Shown here in pieces: positions 42,588 to 51,779 of a stretch of DNA of 64,000 bases. Made by a program: the position numbers and the translations under genes. Source of the DNA: Draconibacterium sediminis (GTDB lineage: Bacteria; Bacteroidota; Bacteroidia; Bacteroidales; Prolixibacteraceae); the NCBI RefSeq assembly GCF_000949475.1, contig NZ_JRHC01000004.1:496001-560000 (forward strand), written 5' to 3'. A model generated the notes under the pieces. It made no database searches. It had not been told where the DNA came from and saw nothing but the letters and a program-made list of their open reading frames with translations. Each line of letters opens with the position of its first letter. Position 1 is the stretch's first letter.

Positions 42588-45125
42588 ATGAAGAGACTAA
42601 TGTTTTTTACCCTTTGCATTCTTATTGTATGTAATTCCTTTGCTCAAAAAATTGTTACAAATCCGGATGTAGGCTTTAGTACCAGCTCAAATGTTTCTAT
42701 AAAGAAACTGGAGATAAATGACAGAGCGACCATTTTGGATTTTAGGACTGAATACACTCCGGGGAATTGGATCTTTATCCCCAAAGAGTCCTACATTCAG
42801 CCGGTTGGCGGCGAAAAGCTTTTTCTTTCTTCTGCAAAAGGAATACCGGTTGGCGAGCAGTATTTTATGCCAGATTCGGGAGTGGTTCATTATCAACTGG
42901 TGTTTCCTGCTATTTCTGATACGGTAAAAGCGATAGATTTTGGTGAGGCAAATGATGGCGGTTCCTGGTTTTTGTATGATATTGCCCTTCATTCAAAAGA
43001 AGGGGAGAATTCATTGCCCGATAGTTATTTGGGTGCTTGGATTAACGCGACAAGTGGTGACTTAGAATATTATATCACTCAAAAAAATGTGGTAACCGAT
43101 ATGTGTCTCTGGAGTGTTCAGGCTTTTAGTGGATCGGAAAAGAAAGGAGAACTAACAATCTCAGATGGAAAGACACAGAAAGTTCTTTTTTTGAAACAGG
43201 AAAAAAACGGAAACGTGCTGATTGGAGATTCAAAAAAATCACTTCGCACTTATACAAAAGATGGAACAGCGGCAACAAAAGCTGATGTTTCAGAATATGC
43301 GCTTTCTGTTTTTAAATACGATTCAGTTACCTATTCCGGATGTGTATTAACTTACAAACCCCGCTACGGGCAAAAAACCGGTAACATATATGTTAATAAC
43401 ATTCTTACCGGCTCTCAAGAAACTCATTTAGTAGAAATTCAGGATGATGGTTCGTTTTCCAAAACTTTCCCGTTTTATTATCCGCATGGCGTGTTTGTTC
43501 GAATGCCAAATTATTACAGTTCCGTTCATTTGGAACCGGGGGCTCATCTGTTTCATATAATTACTCCAAAAAAAGAAGGCGGTATTTTTATGGGAGATTG
43601 TGCTGCCGTAAATATCGATCTGGCAAAGTTGAACAACCTGGCCCGGATGGATTACAGGGAAATGCAAAACAAAATTCTGGATATGGATTTGGAGGCTTAT
43701 AAAGCGTATTGTTTTGGTTTTGCCGAAAAGGGGCTTCAGGAACTTGATCGACTAAAAAATGAAGGTGAAATAAATGCACAAGCTTATCAGATAAAGAAAT
43801 TTGATATCGAATACGATGCAATGAGCAATGCCATGGAGTATGATTGGAATTATGAGAATGCTTATCGCGAAAAAAATAAAATTCCCCGGTCTCAGCGTGA
43901 CTTAGGTGTTGAAATCGAAAAACCGGAAGCAGATTATTATGATTTTGTTACTCCTGAAAATATTGAAAATCCCTTAGCTGTAATCAGTAATAATTTCGAT
44001 ACATTTTATAACCGACTGAAGTTTCTTCCGCTGCTTAGAACAAGCGTAGGCATTTCCCATGATGATATATTGCTGCAAATGGATGACAGCGATTTTACCC
44101 CCGATGAACAAGTTTTAATACATGAATTTAAAAAGATTGAGCGTTTAGGTGTTAGCTCGGGGATGAAGGAACTTAGCGAAAGCATGAGAGATGTTGGAGG
44201 AGAATTTTACAGGAAATACGAAGGTGAATTGAGGACATTTTATGAAGAGAATAACCATGAAATGGACTATGAAAAGTTTGAGCAATACCTAAAAGAAAAG
44301 GGTGAAACGCTAAATGATACAGAAAAGGAGTTTATTGCGAAGCAAAAGGAAATAGCAGCGTCGGATTACAGCAAAATGAGGGGTGCATTTTATAAAGATC
44401 ATTCTGAGGCCTGGCAAAAACTCACAAAAGCAAAAGCAGAACGAATTAGTGAGCTGGTGAATCTGCGATTTGAAGAAATGAGGAATGAACAAATGGAGAA
44501 ACATTTTGGTGTTGGGCAAGGTTTTGCAACAGATGTATTTTTATCTGAAGATGTTTGCCGAAAGGTAGTTGAAGAATATACGCCTCTCTCGGAGCCTCAA
44601 TTGCTCGAAGTTAAGGGGCGAATTACAACACCTTTTGTAGCCGATTATATCCAATTGATGAATGACAATACCATTGAAAAAATCAATAATACGAAACATG
44701 GTGAAAATTCAATTGTGAACGATGTGCCCAAAACAAAGGCTGAGGAAATTTTTGATGCGATACTGGAAAACTACCGGGGAAAGGTTGTTTTGGTTGACTT
44801 TTGGGCAACGTGGTGCGGACCTTGCCGCTCGGCGATTAAAAGAATAGCGCCACTTAAAGAAGAGCTGAAAGATGAAGATGTTGTGTTTGTATATATTACA
44901 AATCCAAGTTCGCCTGAGGGGACTTACAATAACATGATTAAAACCATTGATGGCGAACATTACAGGGTTTCGCAGGATGAATGGAATTACTTGTGTGGAC
45001 AATTTAACATCTCAGGCATTCCACATTATACATTGGTGGGAAAACAGGGTGAAGTACTTAACCCACATCTGTCTCATGGTTTAAGTAATGAGGGATTAAA
45101 ACAATTGTTTAGGAAAAATTATTAG
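42588..45125 (+). CDS. large TlpA-like thioredoxin-domain protein
   Basis: 845 residues with a signal peptide (about 1-19, MKRLMFFTLCILIVCNSFAQ). The first ~700 residues are unassigned, with a coiled-coil-like charged helical part (about 470-690). The C-terminal ~125 residues form a thioredoxin domain with LVDFWATWCGPCRSAIKRIAPL; active-site CGPC is C743-C746, and the later SGIPHYTLVGKQG carries the cis-Pro. Large TlpA/DUF-fusion proteins are common in Bacteroidota and act as periplasmic thiol reductants, often linked to cytochrome maturation or outer-membrane processes. A TATATTTG box at 42531-42538 lies upstream. Confidence 0.85.
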   Translation: MKRLMFFTLCILIVCNSFAQKIVTNPDVGFSTSSNVSIKKLEINDRATILDFRTEYTPGNWIFIPKESYIQPVGGEKLFLSSAKGIPVGEQYFMPDSGVVHYQLVFPAISDTVKAIDFGEANDGGSWFLYDIALHSKEGENSLPDSYLGAWINATSGDLEYYITQKNVVTDMCLWSVQAFSGSEKKGELTISDGKTQKVLFLKQEKNGNVLIGDSKKSLRTYTKDGTAATKADVSEYALSVFKYDSVTYSGCVLTYKPRYGQKTGNIYVNNILTGSQETHLVEIQDDGSFSKTFPFYYPHGVFVRMPNYYSSVHLEPGAHLFHIITPKKEGGIFMGDCAAVNIDLAKLNNLARMDYREMQNKILDMDLEAYKAYCFGFAEKGLQELDRLKNEGEINAQAYQIKKFDIEYDAMSNAMEYDWNYENAYREKNKIPRSQRDLGVEIEKPEADYYDFVTPENIENPLAVISNNFDTFYNRLKFLPLLRTSVGISHDDILLQMDDSDFTPDEQVLIHEFKKIERLGVSSGMKELSESMRDVGGEFYRKYEGELRTFYEENNHEMDYEKFEQYLKEKGETLNDTEKEFIAKQKEIAASDYSKMRGAFYKDHSEAWQKLTKAKAERISELVNLRFEEMRNEQMEKHFGVGQGFATDVFLSEDVCRKVVEEYTPLSEPQLLEVKGRITTPFVADYIQLMNDNTIEKINNTKHGENSIVNDVPKTKAEEIFDAILENYRGKVVLVDFWATWCGPCRSAIKRIAPLKEELKDEDVVFVYITNPSSPEGTYNNMIKTIDGEHYRVSQDEWNYLCGQFNISGIPHYTLVGKQGEVLNPHLSHGLSNEGLKQLFRKNY

Positions 45126-45140
45126 GAAATAAGCTGCATA

Positions 45141-45178
45141 AAAAAATGCCATCTGTCGGTTGACGGATGGCATTTTTT
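45141..45178 (+). terminator. bidirectional terminator between the TlpA-like gene and lpxA
   Basis: AAAAAATGCCATCTGTC pairs with GACGGATGGCATTTTTT across a GGTT loop, symmetrical with A-run and T-run, serving two convergent genes. Confidence 0.85.
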
Positions 45179-45200
45179 GTTTGATATTTTCTGATGGTAA

Positions 45201-45983
45201 TTAATCCGGGAAATAACCACGGATAATACCACGTTTCGAGTCTTTTACAAAAAGTAAAACTTCATCACGCTCAGGTGTTGCCGGCATTTCTGCTTCAATA
45301 ATTTCAACAGCCTGTGCAGTGTTCAACCCTTTTTGGTAAATGTAACGGTAAATGTCCTGTACTTCACGAATTTTGTCGTTGTTGTACTGACGGCGACGTA
45401 AACCAATAGAGTTAATACCAACGTACGAAAGCGGTTCGCGACCTGCTTTAATAAAAGGAGGAACATCTTTACGAACCAATGAACCACCCGAAATCATAAC
45501 GTGCGATCCGATTCTTACAAACTGGTGTACGGCAGACATACCACCAAGGATTGCCCAGTCGTCAACCTGAACCTCGCCGGCCAGCTGTACATTGTTCACC
45601 AAAATAATGTTGTTACCAACTTTACAATCGTGAGCAACGTGTACGTAAGCCATTAAAAGGTTGTTGTTCCCAATTACAGTTTTACCTTTTGCCGAGGTAC
45701 CTCTGTTAATGGTCACAAACTCGCGAATGGTGTTGTTGTCGCCAATTTCAACGGTTGAATATTCACCCTGGAACTTTAAGTCCTGAGGAGCGGCACCAAT
45801 TACAGCACCCGGGAAAATCTTACAATTTTTTCCAATTCGCGTTCCGGGTAAAATCGTTACGCTTGAACCAATTCTTGTCCCTTCACCGATTACAACATCA
45901 TGATCAATTGAAACAAAAGGCTCGATAACTACATTATCGGCAACTTTTGCATCGGGATGGACATAGGCTAATGGTTGTTTCAT
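45201..45983 (-). CDS. lpxA: UDP-N-acetylglucosamine acyltransferase
   Basis: 260 residues. Left-handed beta-helix hexapeptide repeats (I-G-x-x-x-x) through about residue 190, and the active-site HVAHDC stretch with H118 as the catalytic base by alignment with the E. coli enzyme; GYFPD end. First acylation step of lipid A biosynthesis. Third gene of lpxD-lpxC/fabZ-lpxA; the start is 28 bp after the fusion gene. Confidence 0.96.
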   Translation of the reverse strand: MKQPLAYVHPDAKVADNVVIEPFVSIDHDVVIGEGTRIGSSVTILPGTRIGKNCKIFPGAVIGAAPQDLKFQGEYSTVEIGDNNTIREFVTINRGTSAKGKTVIGNNNLLMAYVHVAHDCKVGNNIILVNNVQLAGEVQVDDWAILGGMSAVHQFVRIGSHVMISGGSLVRKDVPPFIKAGREPLSYVGINSIGLRRRQYNNDKIREVQDIYRYIYQKGLNTAQAVEIIEAEMPATPERDEVLLFVKDSKRGIIRGYFPD

Positions 45984-46011
45984 GTTATACTTTTTAACTG
46001 TCTTTATTTAT

Positions 46012-47391
46012 CTACTTTTTTACAATCTGTGCCATAAATTCACCTTCGGCAACAATTTTATCACCAACATAGGTTGTTCCTTTCATATTGGCAATTCCTC
46101 TTCTAATCGGCGAAGTTAATTTTAATTTGAAAATCAGCGTATCGCCCGGAACTACTTTTTTTCTGAATTTAACATTATCAATTCGAATAAAGTAGGTCGC
46201 AAATTGTCCTTCTTGTTTATTGAGTACCAATAATCCTCCGCATTGAGCCATGGCTTCAACCAGTAAAACTCCCGGCATAACCGGCTCGTCGGGGAAATGT
46301 CCCTGGAAGAAGGGCTCGTTTACCGTAACGTTTTTAACACCAACAATTTCGTCTTCGTGAATACAAACTACTTTGTCGACCAGAAGGAAAGGGTAACGGT
46401 GCGGAAGTAATTCTTTTATCCGGTTAACGTCCATTAATGGCTCGTCGTTTGGATTACATTTTGGAGCTGCATCAGCTTCTTTACGTAATTGCTTTTTTAG
46501 GGTAGCAGCAAACATGGTGTTTGGCCCGTGTCCCGGTTTCGAAGCAATAATCCTTCCTTTAATGCGCTTGCCCAGCAAGGCCAGGTCGCCAATTACATCC
46601 AGTAATTTGTGGCGTGCACATTCGTTGTCGAAATGCAAATCGAGGTTATTTAAAATACCCTGTGGTTTTACTTCAACACGTGGATGATTTGTTAGATCGG
46701 CCAAACGGTCCAGTTCTTCCTGGCTGATCTCTTTATCGATAATTACAATTGCATTATTCAGATCGCCGCCTTTAATCAGGTTGTGGCTCAGTAAAAATTC
46801 AATTTCGCGAAGGAAAACAAAGGTCCGGCATTCGGCAATCTCAGTTTTGAAATCCTTGATCGACTCGAGTGTTGCGTATTGATTGTTCAGCACTGCCGAC
46901 GGAAACGAAATCATTACATTTAAACTGTAATCGTTGTCGGGTAGCGCAATAATGTGCGAACCTGATTTTTCGTCGAACATTTCGATTTTTTCGCTGATCT
47001 CGAAATAATCGCGCTCAGCTTCCTGTTCAACAATGCCCGCTTTCTCAATGGCTTCAACAAAATATTTCGAGCTTCCGTCGATAATCGGAGCTTCTTCGTT
47101 ATTTACTTCAATAAGAACATTGTCGAGATCCATTCCCACCAATGCGGCAAGTGCATGTTCGATTGTTCCTATGCGCGCACCATCTTTTTCAAGCAGTGTT
47201 CCACGCGATGTGTCGATTACCAAATCTACATCAGCGTCAATAATAGGCTGGTGTTCCAGATCAACACGTTTAAATTTAAAGCCATGGTTCTCCGGTGCAG
47301 GTAAAAAATTCATTGTTACATTAACACCGGTATGCAAGCCTTTCCCCTCAATCTTAAAAGAGTTTTCTAATGTCTTTTGTTTTACAACCAT
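46012..47391 (-). CDS. lpxC/fabZ: bifunctional UDP-3-O-acyl-N-acetylglucosamine deacetylase/3-hydroxyacyl-ACP dehydratase
   Basis: 459 residues. Residues 1-~305 are LpxC (GKGLHTGVNVT, EHALAALVGMDLDN, HKLLDVIGDLALLG with the zinc ligands), and from about 310 FabZ (ELLPHRYPFLLVDKVVCI with the catalytic His, and MPGVLLVEAMAQCGG with the Glu). This fusion is a known feature of Bacteroidota. LpxC removes the acetyl group (the committed lipid A step); FabZ dehydrates acyl chains, so the fusion links precursor supply to outer-membrane synthesis. Located 18 bp after lpxD. Confidence 0.96.
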   Translation of the reverse strand: MVVKQKTLENSFKIEGKGLHTGVNVTMNFLPAPENHGFKFKRVDLEHQPIIDADVDLVIDTSRGTLLEKDGARIGTIEHALAALVGMDLDNVLIEVNNEEAPIIDGSSKYFVEAIEKAGIVEQEAERDYFEISEKIEMFDEKSGSHIIALPDNDYSLNVMISFPSAVLNNQYATLESIKDFKTEIAECRTFVFLREIEFLLSHNLIKGGDLNNAIVIIDKEISQEELDRLADLTNHPRVEVKPQGILNNLDLHFDNECARHKLLDVIGDLALLGKRIKGRIIASKPGHGPNTMFAATLKKQLRKEADAAPKCNPNDEPLMDVNRIKELLPHRYPFLLVDKVVCIHEDEIVGVKNVTVNEPFFQGHFPDEPVMPGVLLVEAMAQCGGLLVLNKQEGQFATYFIRIDNVKFRKKVVPGDTLIFKLKLTSPIRRGIANMKGTTYVGDKIVAEGEFMAQIVKK

Positions 47392-47409
47392 TGAAAAGTG
47401 AAATATTTC

Positions 47410-48447
47410 TTAATTTTTTTTGTCTGTATTGATTGTCTTCTTCAATTGAAGCACATCGCGGCGAATTTCCGGAAGGTCCTTCAGAAGAACATAGGCGCGC
47501 ATGGCCGTTTTGATTTCGATGGCCGGAGAGCCAAGAAGTGTTTGATTGCTTTTAAGGTTGGAAACAACACCCGATTGAGCACCAAGCGTAACGTTGTCGC
47601 CAACAGTAATGTGTCCACCTAAACCAACCTGGCCGCCAAACATACAGTTTTTACCAATTTTGGCCGAGCCAGAAATACCGGTTTGAGCCGCCATAACAGT
47701 GTTGTCGCCAACTTCAACGTTATGGGCTATTTGAATAAGGTTGTCGAGTTTTACACCTTTTCTGATAATGGTTGACTCCATTGTGCCACAGTCGATAGTG
47801 GTGTTGGCACCAATTTCAACATCGTCTTCCAGCACGGCATTCCCAATCTGATGAACCTTTTTGTACGTACCGTCTGCCTGAGGTGCAAAACCAAAACCAT
47901 CGGCTCCGATTACTGCTCCTGAGTGAATGATACAACGGTTTCCGATAACACAGTCGTCGTAAATTTTTGCGCCCGGGTAAAGAATACAGTCATCACCAAT
48001 TTTAACATTGTCGCCAACATGTACCTGCGGGTATATTTTTACATTTTTCCCGATTTTGGCATTGTTGCCGATGTATGCAAAGGCTCCAACGTAACCGTCA
48101 TCGCCACGAGTTGCACTTTCTGCAATGTAGCAAGGTTGCTCAATTCCCTGTTTCATACTGGCTTTCGCCTGTACATACAAATCAAGTAACGACGCAAATG
48201 CCTGGTAGGCATCGTCAACTTTTATCAAAGTAGCCGAAATTTCCTCTTTTGGAGTAAAACTTTTATTAACCAATACCACCGAGGCTTTGGTCTCGTAAAT
48301 GTAGTTCTCGTATTTTGGATTGGCAAGGAAAGCCAAAGTGCCTGGTTTTCCGTCCTCTATCTTTGAAACATTTGATACTTTCGCATCACCATCACCAACA
48401 ATTTCTCCATTCAAAAAAGAGGCGATATCCGTAGCTTTAAAATCCAT
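47410..48447 (-). CDS. lpxD: UDP-3-O-(3-hydroxyacyl)glucosamine N-acyltransferase
   Basis: 345 residues. N-terminal uridine-binding domain (about 1-100) followed by hexapeptide repeats (about 100-310) and a C-terminal helical tail [17 protein letters not shown]; the catalytic His is in [13 protein letters not shown]. Adds the second acyl chain in lipid A assembly. First gene of lpxD-lpxC/fabZ-lpxA. A good promoter lies at 48468-48498 on the minus strand. Confidence 0.95.
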   Translation of the reverse strand: MDFKATDIASFLNGEIVGDGDAKVSNVSKIEDGKPGTLAFLANPKYENYIYETKASVVLVNKSFTPKEEISATLIKVDDAYQAFASLLDLYVQAKASMKQGIEQPCYIAESATRGDDGYVGAFAYIGNNAKIGKNVKIYPQVHVGDNVKIGDDCILYPGAKIYDDCVIGNRCIIHSGAVIGADGFGFAPQADGTYKKVHQIGNAVLEDDVEIGANTTIDCGTMESTIIRKGVKLDNLIQIAHNVEVGDNTVMAAQTGISGSAKIGKNCMFGGQVGLGGHITVGDNVTLGAQSGVVSNLKSNQTLLGSPAIEIKTAMRAYVLLKDLPEIRRDVLQLKKTINTDKKN

Positions 48448-48467
48448 TATCTGTTTTTTTGGCGATG

Positions 48468-48498
48468 CAAATATAGGTTTTAACTAGTAAATGTCCAA
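48468..48498 (-). promoter_or_regulatory. lpxD operon promoter
   Basis: On the minus strand TTG (48498-48496), 20-bp spacer, TATATTTG (48475-48468). The -33 box lies inside the 3' end of the HD-domain gene. Confidence 0.65.
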
Positions 48499-49740
48499 TT
48501 CTTTAGGATAACACACAAAATACTTCTTCACTGTTTTTCCAAGTGCAGACAGGTTTATATCCGATGCATCGTTGATTTCTTTTACTGTTCCATCCTTATA
48601 TAAAACCGAAATGTTTTCGTAGTGTTTGTTGTATGCATTGTTGGTTATAACGCCTGTCATCAGGAAATATTTCGCCAGATCAGGATCGGGAACCAGCTGC
48701 TTTTCAATTTGTTTTAAATACTTCAGTTCTTTTGCTGTAGAAATGGGTTTGTCGCTGAATTTTGTTCGCGGCAGTTTTCGGTTTGTTATACTTTTTGCCA
48801 TCTCCGATAAAACCGGATCAGGATGGTTTTGCCATTCTTTTATCGAGATCAAAATGTCGTTGTCGTCGAGCAGCGTGTACCACTGCAATACATTTCTCTC
48901 TTGTATTTTAATGTTTGAACGAAAATCCTCAGGGGTGAAATTATTCGTTAAAAAAACTTTTAGGGTGGGGGTTACAAACAGTTCGCCGCCGTTTGTAATA
49001 ATTTCACGTGCACGTTTTAATACATTTATCAATAAAAACTCGGCAGCCACAACTGTTTTATGCAGGTAAACCTGCCAGTACATCAGGCGTCGAGAGATCA
49101 GGAATTTTTCAATCGAATAAATTCCCTTTACATCAACCACCAGCTGATCATTGTGTACATTTAGCATTTTAATAATGCGGTCGATACCAATTGTGCCTTC
49201 CACCACTCCAGTAAAAAAACTGTCGCGGCTCAGGTAGTCAAGCCGGTCCATGTCCAGTTGGCTGGCAACAAGCTGGTGCAAAAACTGTTTCCTGTATTTA
49301 TTGGTAAACACTTTGATGGCCAGATCCAGCTTGCCGTTAAACTGCTGGTTCAGCTCTTGCATCAGCATCAACGAAATTTCTTCGTGCGAAATATTTACCA
49401 GGGTATTTTCAAGCACATGCGAAAAAGGAGCGTGGCCAATGTCGTGCAACAAAATGGCAATGCTAACCGCTTCGGCCTCTTCGTCGGTAATTTCGTGCCC
49501 TTTTATTTTTAGCACCGTAATAGCCTGGCGCATTAAGTGCACAGTACCGATAGCGTGCTCAAATCGCGTGTGATTGGCACCCGGAAAAACCAGGTACGAC
49601 AAACCCAGCTGCTTGATGTAACGGAGACGTTGAAATATGGGGTGTTCAAGCAAATCGAATATAATATCAGACTGCAGGTTGATAAATCCAAAAACGGGGT
49701 CGTTTATAATTTTCTTTTTATTGAGCTGGACTTGTTGCAC
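48484..49740 (-). CDS. HD-domain phosphohydrolase (dGTPase-like)
   Basis: About 418 residues from a GTG at 49740; the frame is open to 49851 but the added segment is hydrophobic and unlike the family. The metal-binding HD pattern is present: NHTRFEHAIGTVHL and LLHDIGHAPFSH with H-HD-D ligands, then SQLDMDRLDYLSRDS. The YdhJ/SamHD1-like family hydrolyses dNTPs or nucleotides; which one is unknown here. Divergent from rimP and upstream of lpxD. Start codon uncertain because no ATG lies near the conserved KKKIINDPVFG. Confidence 0.8.
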   Translation of the reverse strand: MQQVQLNKKKIINDPVFGFINLQSDIIFDLLEHPIFQRLRYIKQLGLSYLVFPGANHTRFEHAIGTVHLMRQAITVLKIKGHEITDEEAEAVSIAILLHDIGHAPFSHVLENTLVNISHEEISLMLMQELNQQFNGKLDLAIKVFTNKYRKQFLHQLVASQLDMDRLDYLSRDSFFTGVVEGTIGIDRIIKMLNVHNDQLVVDVKGIYSIEKFLISRRLMYWQVYLHKTVVAAEFLLINVLKRAREIITNGGELFVTPTLKVFLTNNFTPEDFRSNIKIQERNVLQWYTLLDDNDILISIKEWQNHPDPVLSEMAKSITNRKLPRTKFSDKPISTAKELKYLKQIEKQLVPDPDLAKYFLMTGVITNNAYNKHYENISVLYKDGTVKEINDASDINLSALGKTVKKYFVCYPKELDIY

Positions 49741-49907
49741 AAAGCTGTTTTTCGATTGGTTTAAAACTACAAAACTTTCTGTTATACAAATGACAATGTT
49801 TTTTTTAGGAAATAAAACGCAAAGACAGGTAAAAATGAATTTGTTATACACAGAATGCGGTTAATGATTTTTTAGTTTAAAATCAGCATTTTATGTAACT
49901 GCGCATA

Positions 49908-49939
49908 TTTGTTAATGTTGGATAATATTACTATTTTTG
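49908..49939 (+). promoter_or_regulatory. rimP-nusA-infB promoter
   Basis: TTTG (49908-49911), 20-bp spacer, TATTTTTG (49932-49939). Transcript start near 49946, which excludes any start codon upstream and supports 50008. Confidence 0.8.
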
Positions 49940-49967
49940 CCGAGAATTTTCTAAAAAGCGAAATTTT

Positions 49968-49988
49968 TAGGGGACCGTTGGTTCCCTA
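49968..49988 (+). ncRNA. hairpin in rimP 5' leader
   Basis: TAGGGGACC (49968-49976) pairs with GGTTCCCTA (49980-49988), one G-U, GTT loop. Lies in the ~60-nt leader, 19 nt upstream of the start. Confidence 0.4.
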
Positions 49989-50007
49989 TTTTGTTACATA
50001 TAGAGAA

Positions 50008-50472
50008 ATGATAGCAAAACAAAAAGTAATAGATTTGGTGAATGAACGTCTTGATGATCAGATGTTTATTGTTGATGTGACTATAAGTTCATCGAACGAC
50101 ATTAATGTGTACGTTGATGGATTTAACGGCATTACCATCGAACAATGTATTGCTGTCAGTCGTAATGTAGAGCATAATCTCGACAGAGAAGAAGAGGACT
50201 TTTCGTTGCAGGTTTCGTCTCCGGGCCTAACCGAAAGCTTTAAAGTAAGGCAGCAATACGAAAAATATACCGGAAAAGAAATTGAGGTTTTAACAGCCGA
50301 CAGTGAAAAACTGAAAGGGCTGCTTTTGGAAAATAGTGAAGATGGCATAGTACTTGAGACTTCGAAGCGCGAAAAAGTGGAGGGGCACAAGAAAAAGCAA
50401 TTGGTAGTAAAAAAACATAATTTAAAATACGACGAAATAAAAAGTGCGAAAGCGGTTATTTCATTTAAATAA
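50008..50472 (+). CDS. rimP: ribosome maturation factor RimP
   Basis: 154 residues from ATG 50008. VIDLVNERLDDQMFIVDVTISSSNDINVYVDG and VEHNLDREEEDFSLQVSSPGLTES match RimP (30S subunit maturation). First gene of the canonical rimP-nusA-infB operon, 11 bp before nusA. Confidence 0.95.
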   Translation: MIAKQKVIDLVNERLDDQMFIVDVTISSSNDINVYVDGFNGITIEQCIAVSRNVEHNLDREEEDFSLQVSSPGLTESFKVRQQYEKYTGKEIEVLTADSEKLKGLLLENSEDGIVLETSKREKVEGHKKKQLVVKKHNLKYDEIKSAKAVISFK

Positions 50473-50483
50473 AGCGATGAAAG

Positions 50484-51719
50484 ATGGAAAATATTAACCT
50501 GATAGATACTTTTGCCGAATTTAAGGAGCTGAAAAACATTGACAGGGTTACAATGATGAGCGTGCTGGAAGACGTTTTCCGCAGTGTGCTTATCCGTCAG
50601 TATGGAACTGATGAGAACTTCGATGTGATTATCAACATTGATAAGGGCGACTTTGAGATTTGGCGAAACCGCGAAGTTGTTGCAGACGACGAGATTGAAG
50701 ATCCGAATTTGCAAATAACTTTAAGCGATGCGCTGAAAATTGACGACGATTACGAAGTAGGCGAAGAAGTTACCGACGAGGTTAAATTAGCCGATTTTGG
50801 TCGTCGTGCCATTTTAAATTTGCGTCAGAACCTGGCCAGTAAAATTCTGGAACTGGAGAAAGACCATATCTACGGAAAGTATAAAAATAAAATTGGCGAC
50901 ATTGTAACCGGTGAAGTTTATCAGGTTTGGAAAAAAGAAATTTTGATTCTTGATGACGAAGGAAACGAATTGATCCTTCCAAAATCAGAGCAAATTCCAT
51001 CTGATTATTTCCGTAAAGGCGATAACGTTCGCGCAATTGTATATAAAGTTGAATTACGAAATAACAACCCGCTAATTATTTTGTCGCGTACAGCACCGGC
51101 TTTCCTCGAGCGTTTGTTCGAGTTGGAAATTCCGGAAATTTTCGATGGTTTAATTACCATCAAAAAAATTGTTCGTGTACCGGGCGAGCGTGCTAAAGTT
51201 GCCGTTGAATCGTACGACGAACGTATCGATCCGGTTGGAGCATGTGTGGGAATGAAAGGATCGAGAATCCACGGAATCGTTCGCGAGTTGCGTAACGAAA
51301 ACATCGATGTGATTAATTATTCATCGAACCTTCAGTTGTTTATTAAACGAGCACTGAATCCGGCGAAAATTAATTCGATTAAAATTCTGGAAGACGATAA
51401 AAAAGCAGAAGTATATCTGAAACCGGAAGAAGTTTCGCTGGCAATTGGTAAAGGCGGATTAAATATTCGTTTGGCCAGCCAGTTAACCGGATACGAGATC
51501 GATGTTTATCGTGAGATGGAAGAAGACGACGAAGATGTGAACCTGGATGAGTTTGCAGACGAAATTGAAAGCTGGGTAATTGATGCGTTAAAAGGAATCG
51601 GTTGCGATACCGCCAAGAACGTATTAAACATCCCGCGTGCTGAATTGATTAAAAGAACCGACCTGGAAGACGAAACAATCGATGAGGTTCTGAAAATCCT
51701 TAGTTCAGAATTTGAATAA
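50484..51719 (+). CDS. nusA: transcription termination/antitermination factor NusA
   Basis: 411 residues. N-terminal RNA-polymerase-binding domain (about 1-130), S1 domain (about 135-205), KH1 and KH2 with VGACVGMKGSRIHGIVREL and LAIGKGGLNIRLASQLTGYEI. A short acidic C-terminus and a helical segment (about 355-411) replace the AR repeats of E. coli, so it is shorter than the enterobacterial protein. Controls pausing, termination and antitermination. 60 bp before infB. Confidence 0.96.
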   Translation: MENINLIDTFAEFKELKNIDRVTMMSVLEDVFRSVLIRQYGTDENFDVIINIDKGDFEIWRNREVVADDEIEDPNLQITLSDALKIDDDYEVGEEVTDEVKLADFGRRAILNLRQNLASKILELEKDHIYGKYKNKIGDIVTGEVYQVWKKEILILDDEGNELILPKSEQIPSDYFRKGDNVRAIVYKVELRNNNPLIILSRTAPAFLERLFELEIPEIFDGLITIKKIVRVPGERAKVAVESYDERIDPVGACVGMKGSRIHGIVRELRNENIDVINYSSNLQLFIKRALNPAKINSIKILEDDKKAEVYLKPEEVSLAIGKGGLNIRLASQLTGYEIDVYREMEEDDEDVNLDEFADEIESWVIDALKGIGCDTAKNVLNIPRAELIKRTDLEDETIDEVLKILSSEFE

Positions 51720-51779
51720 TAACCATCAATACAGATTGGTTTTTGTTCATACAAATTAGAAAAGTAAATAAAGAATTAT

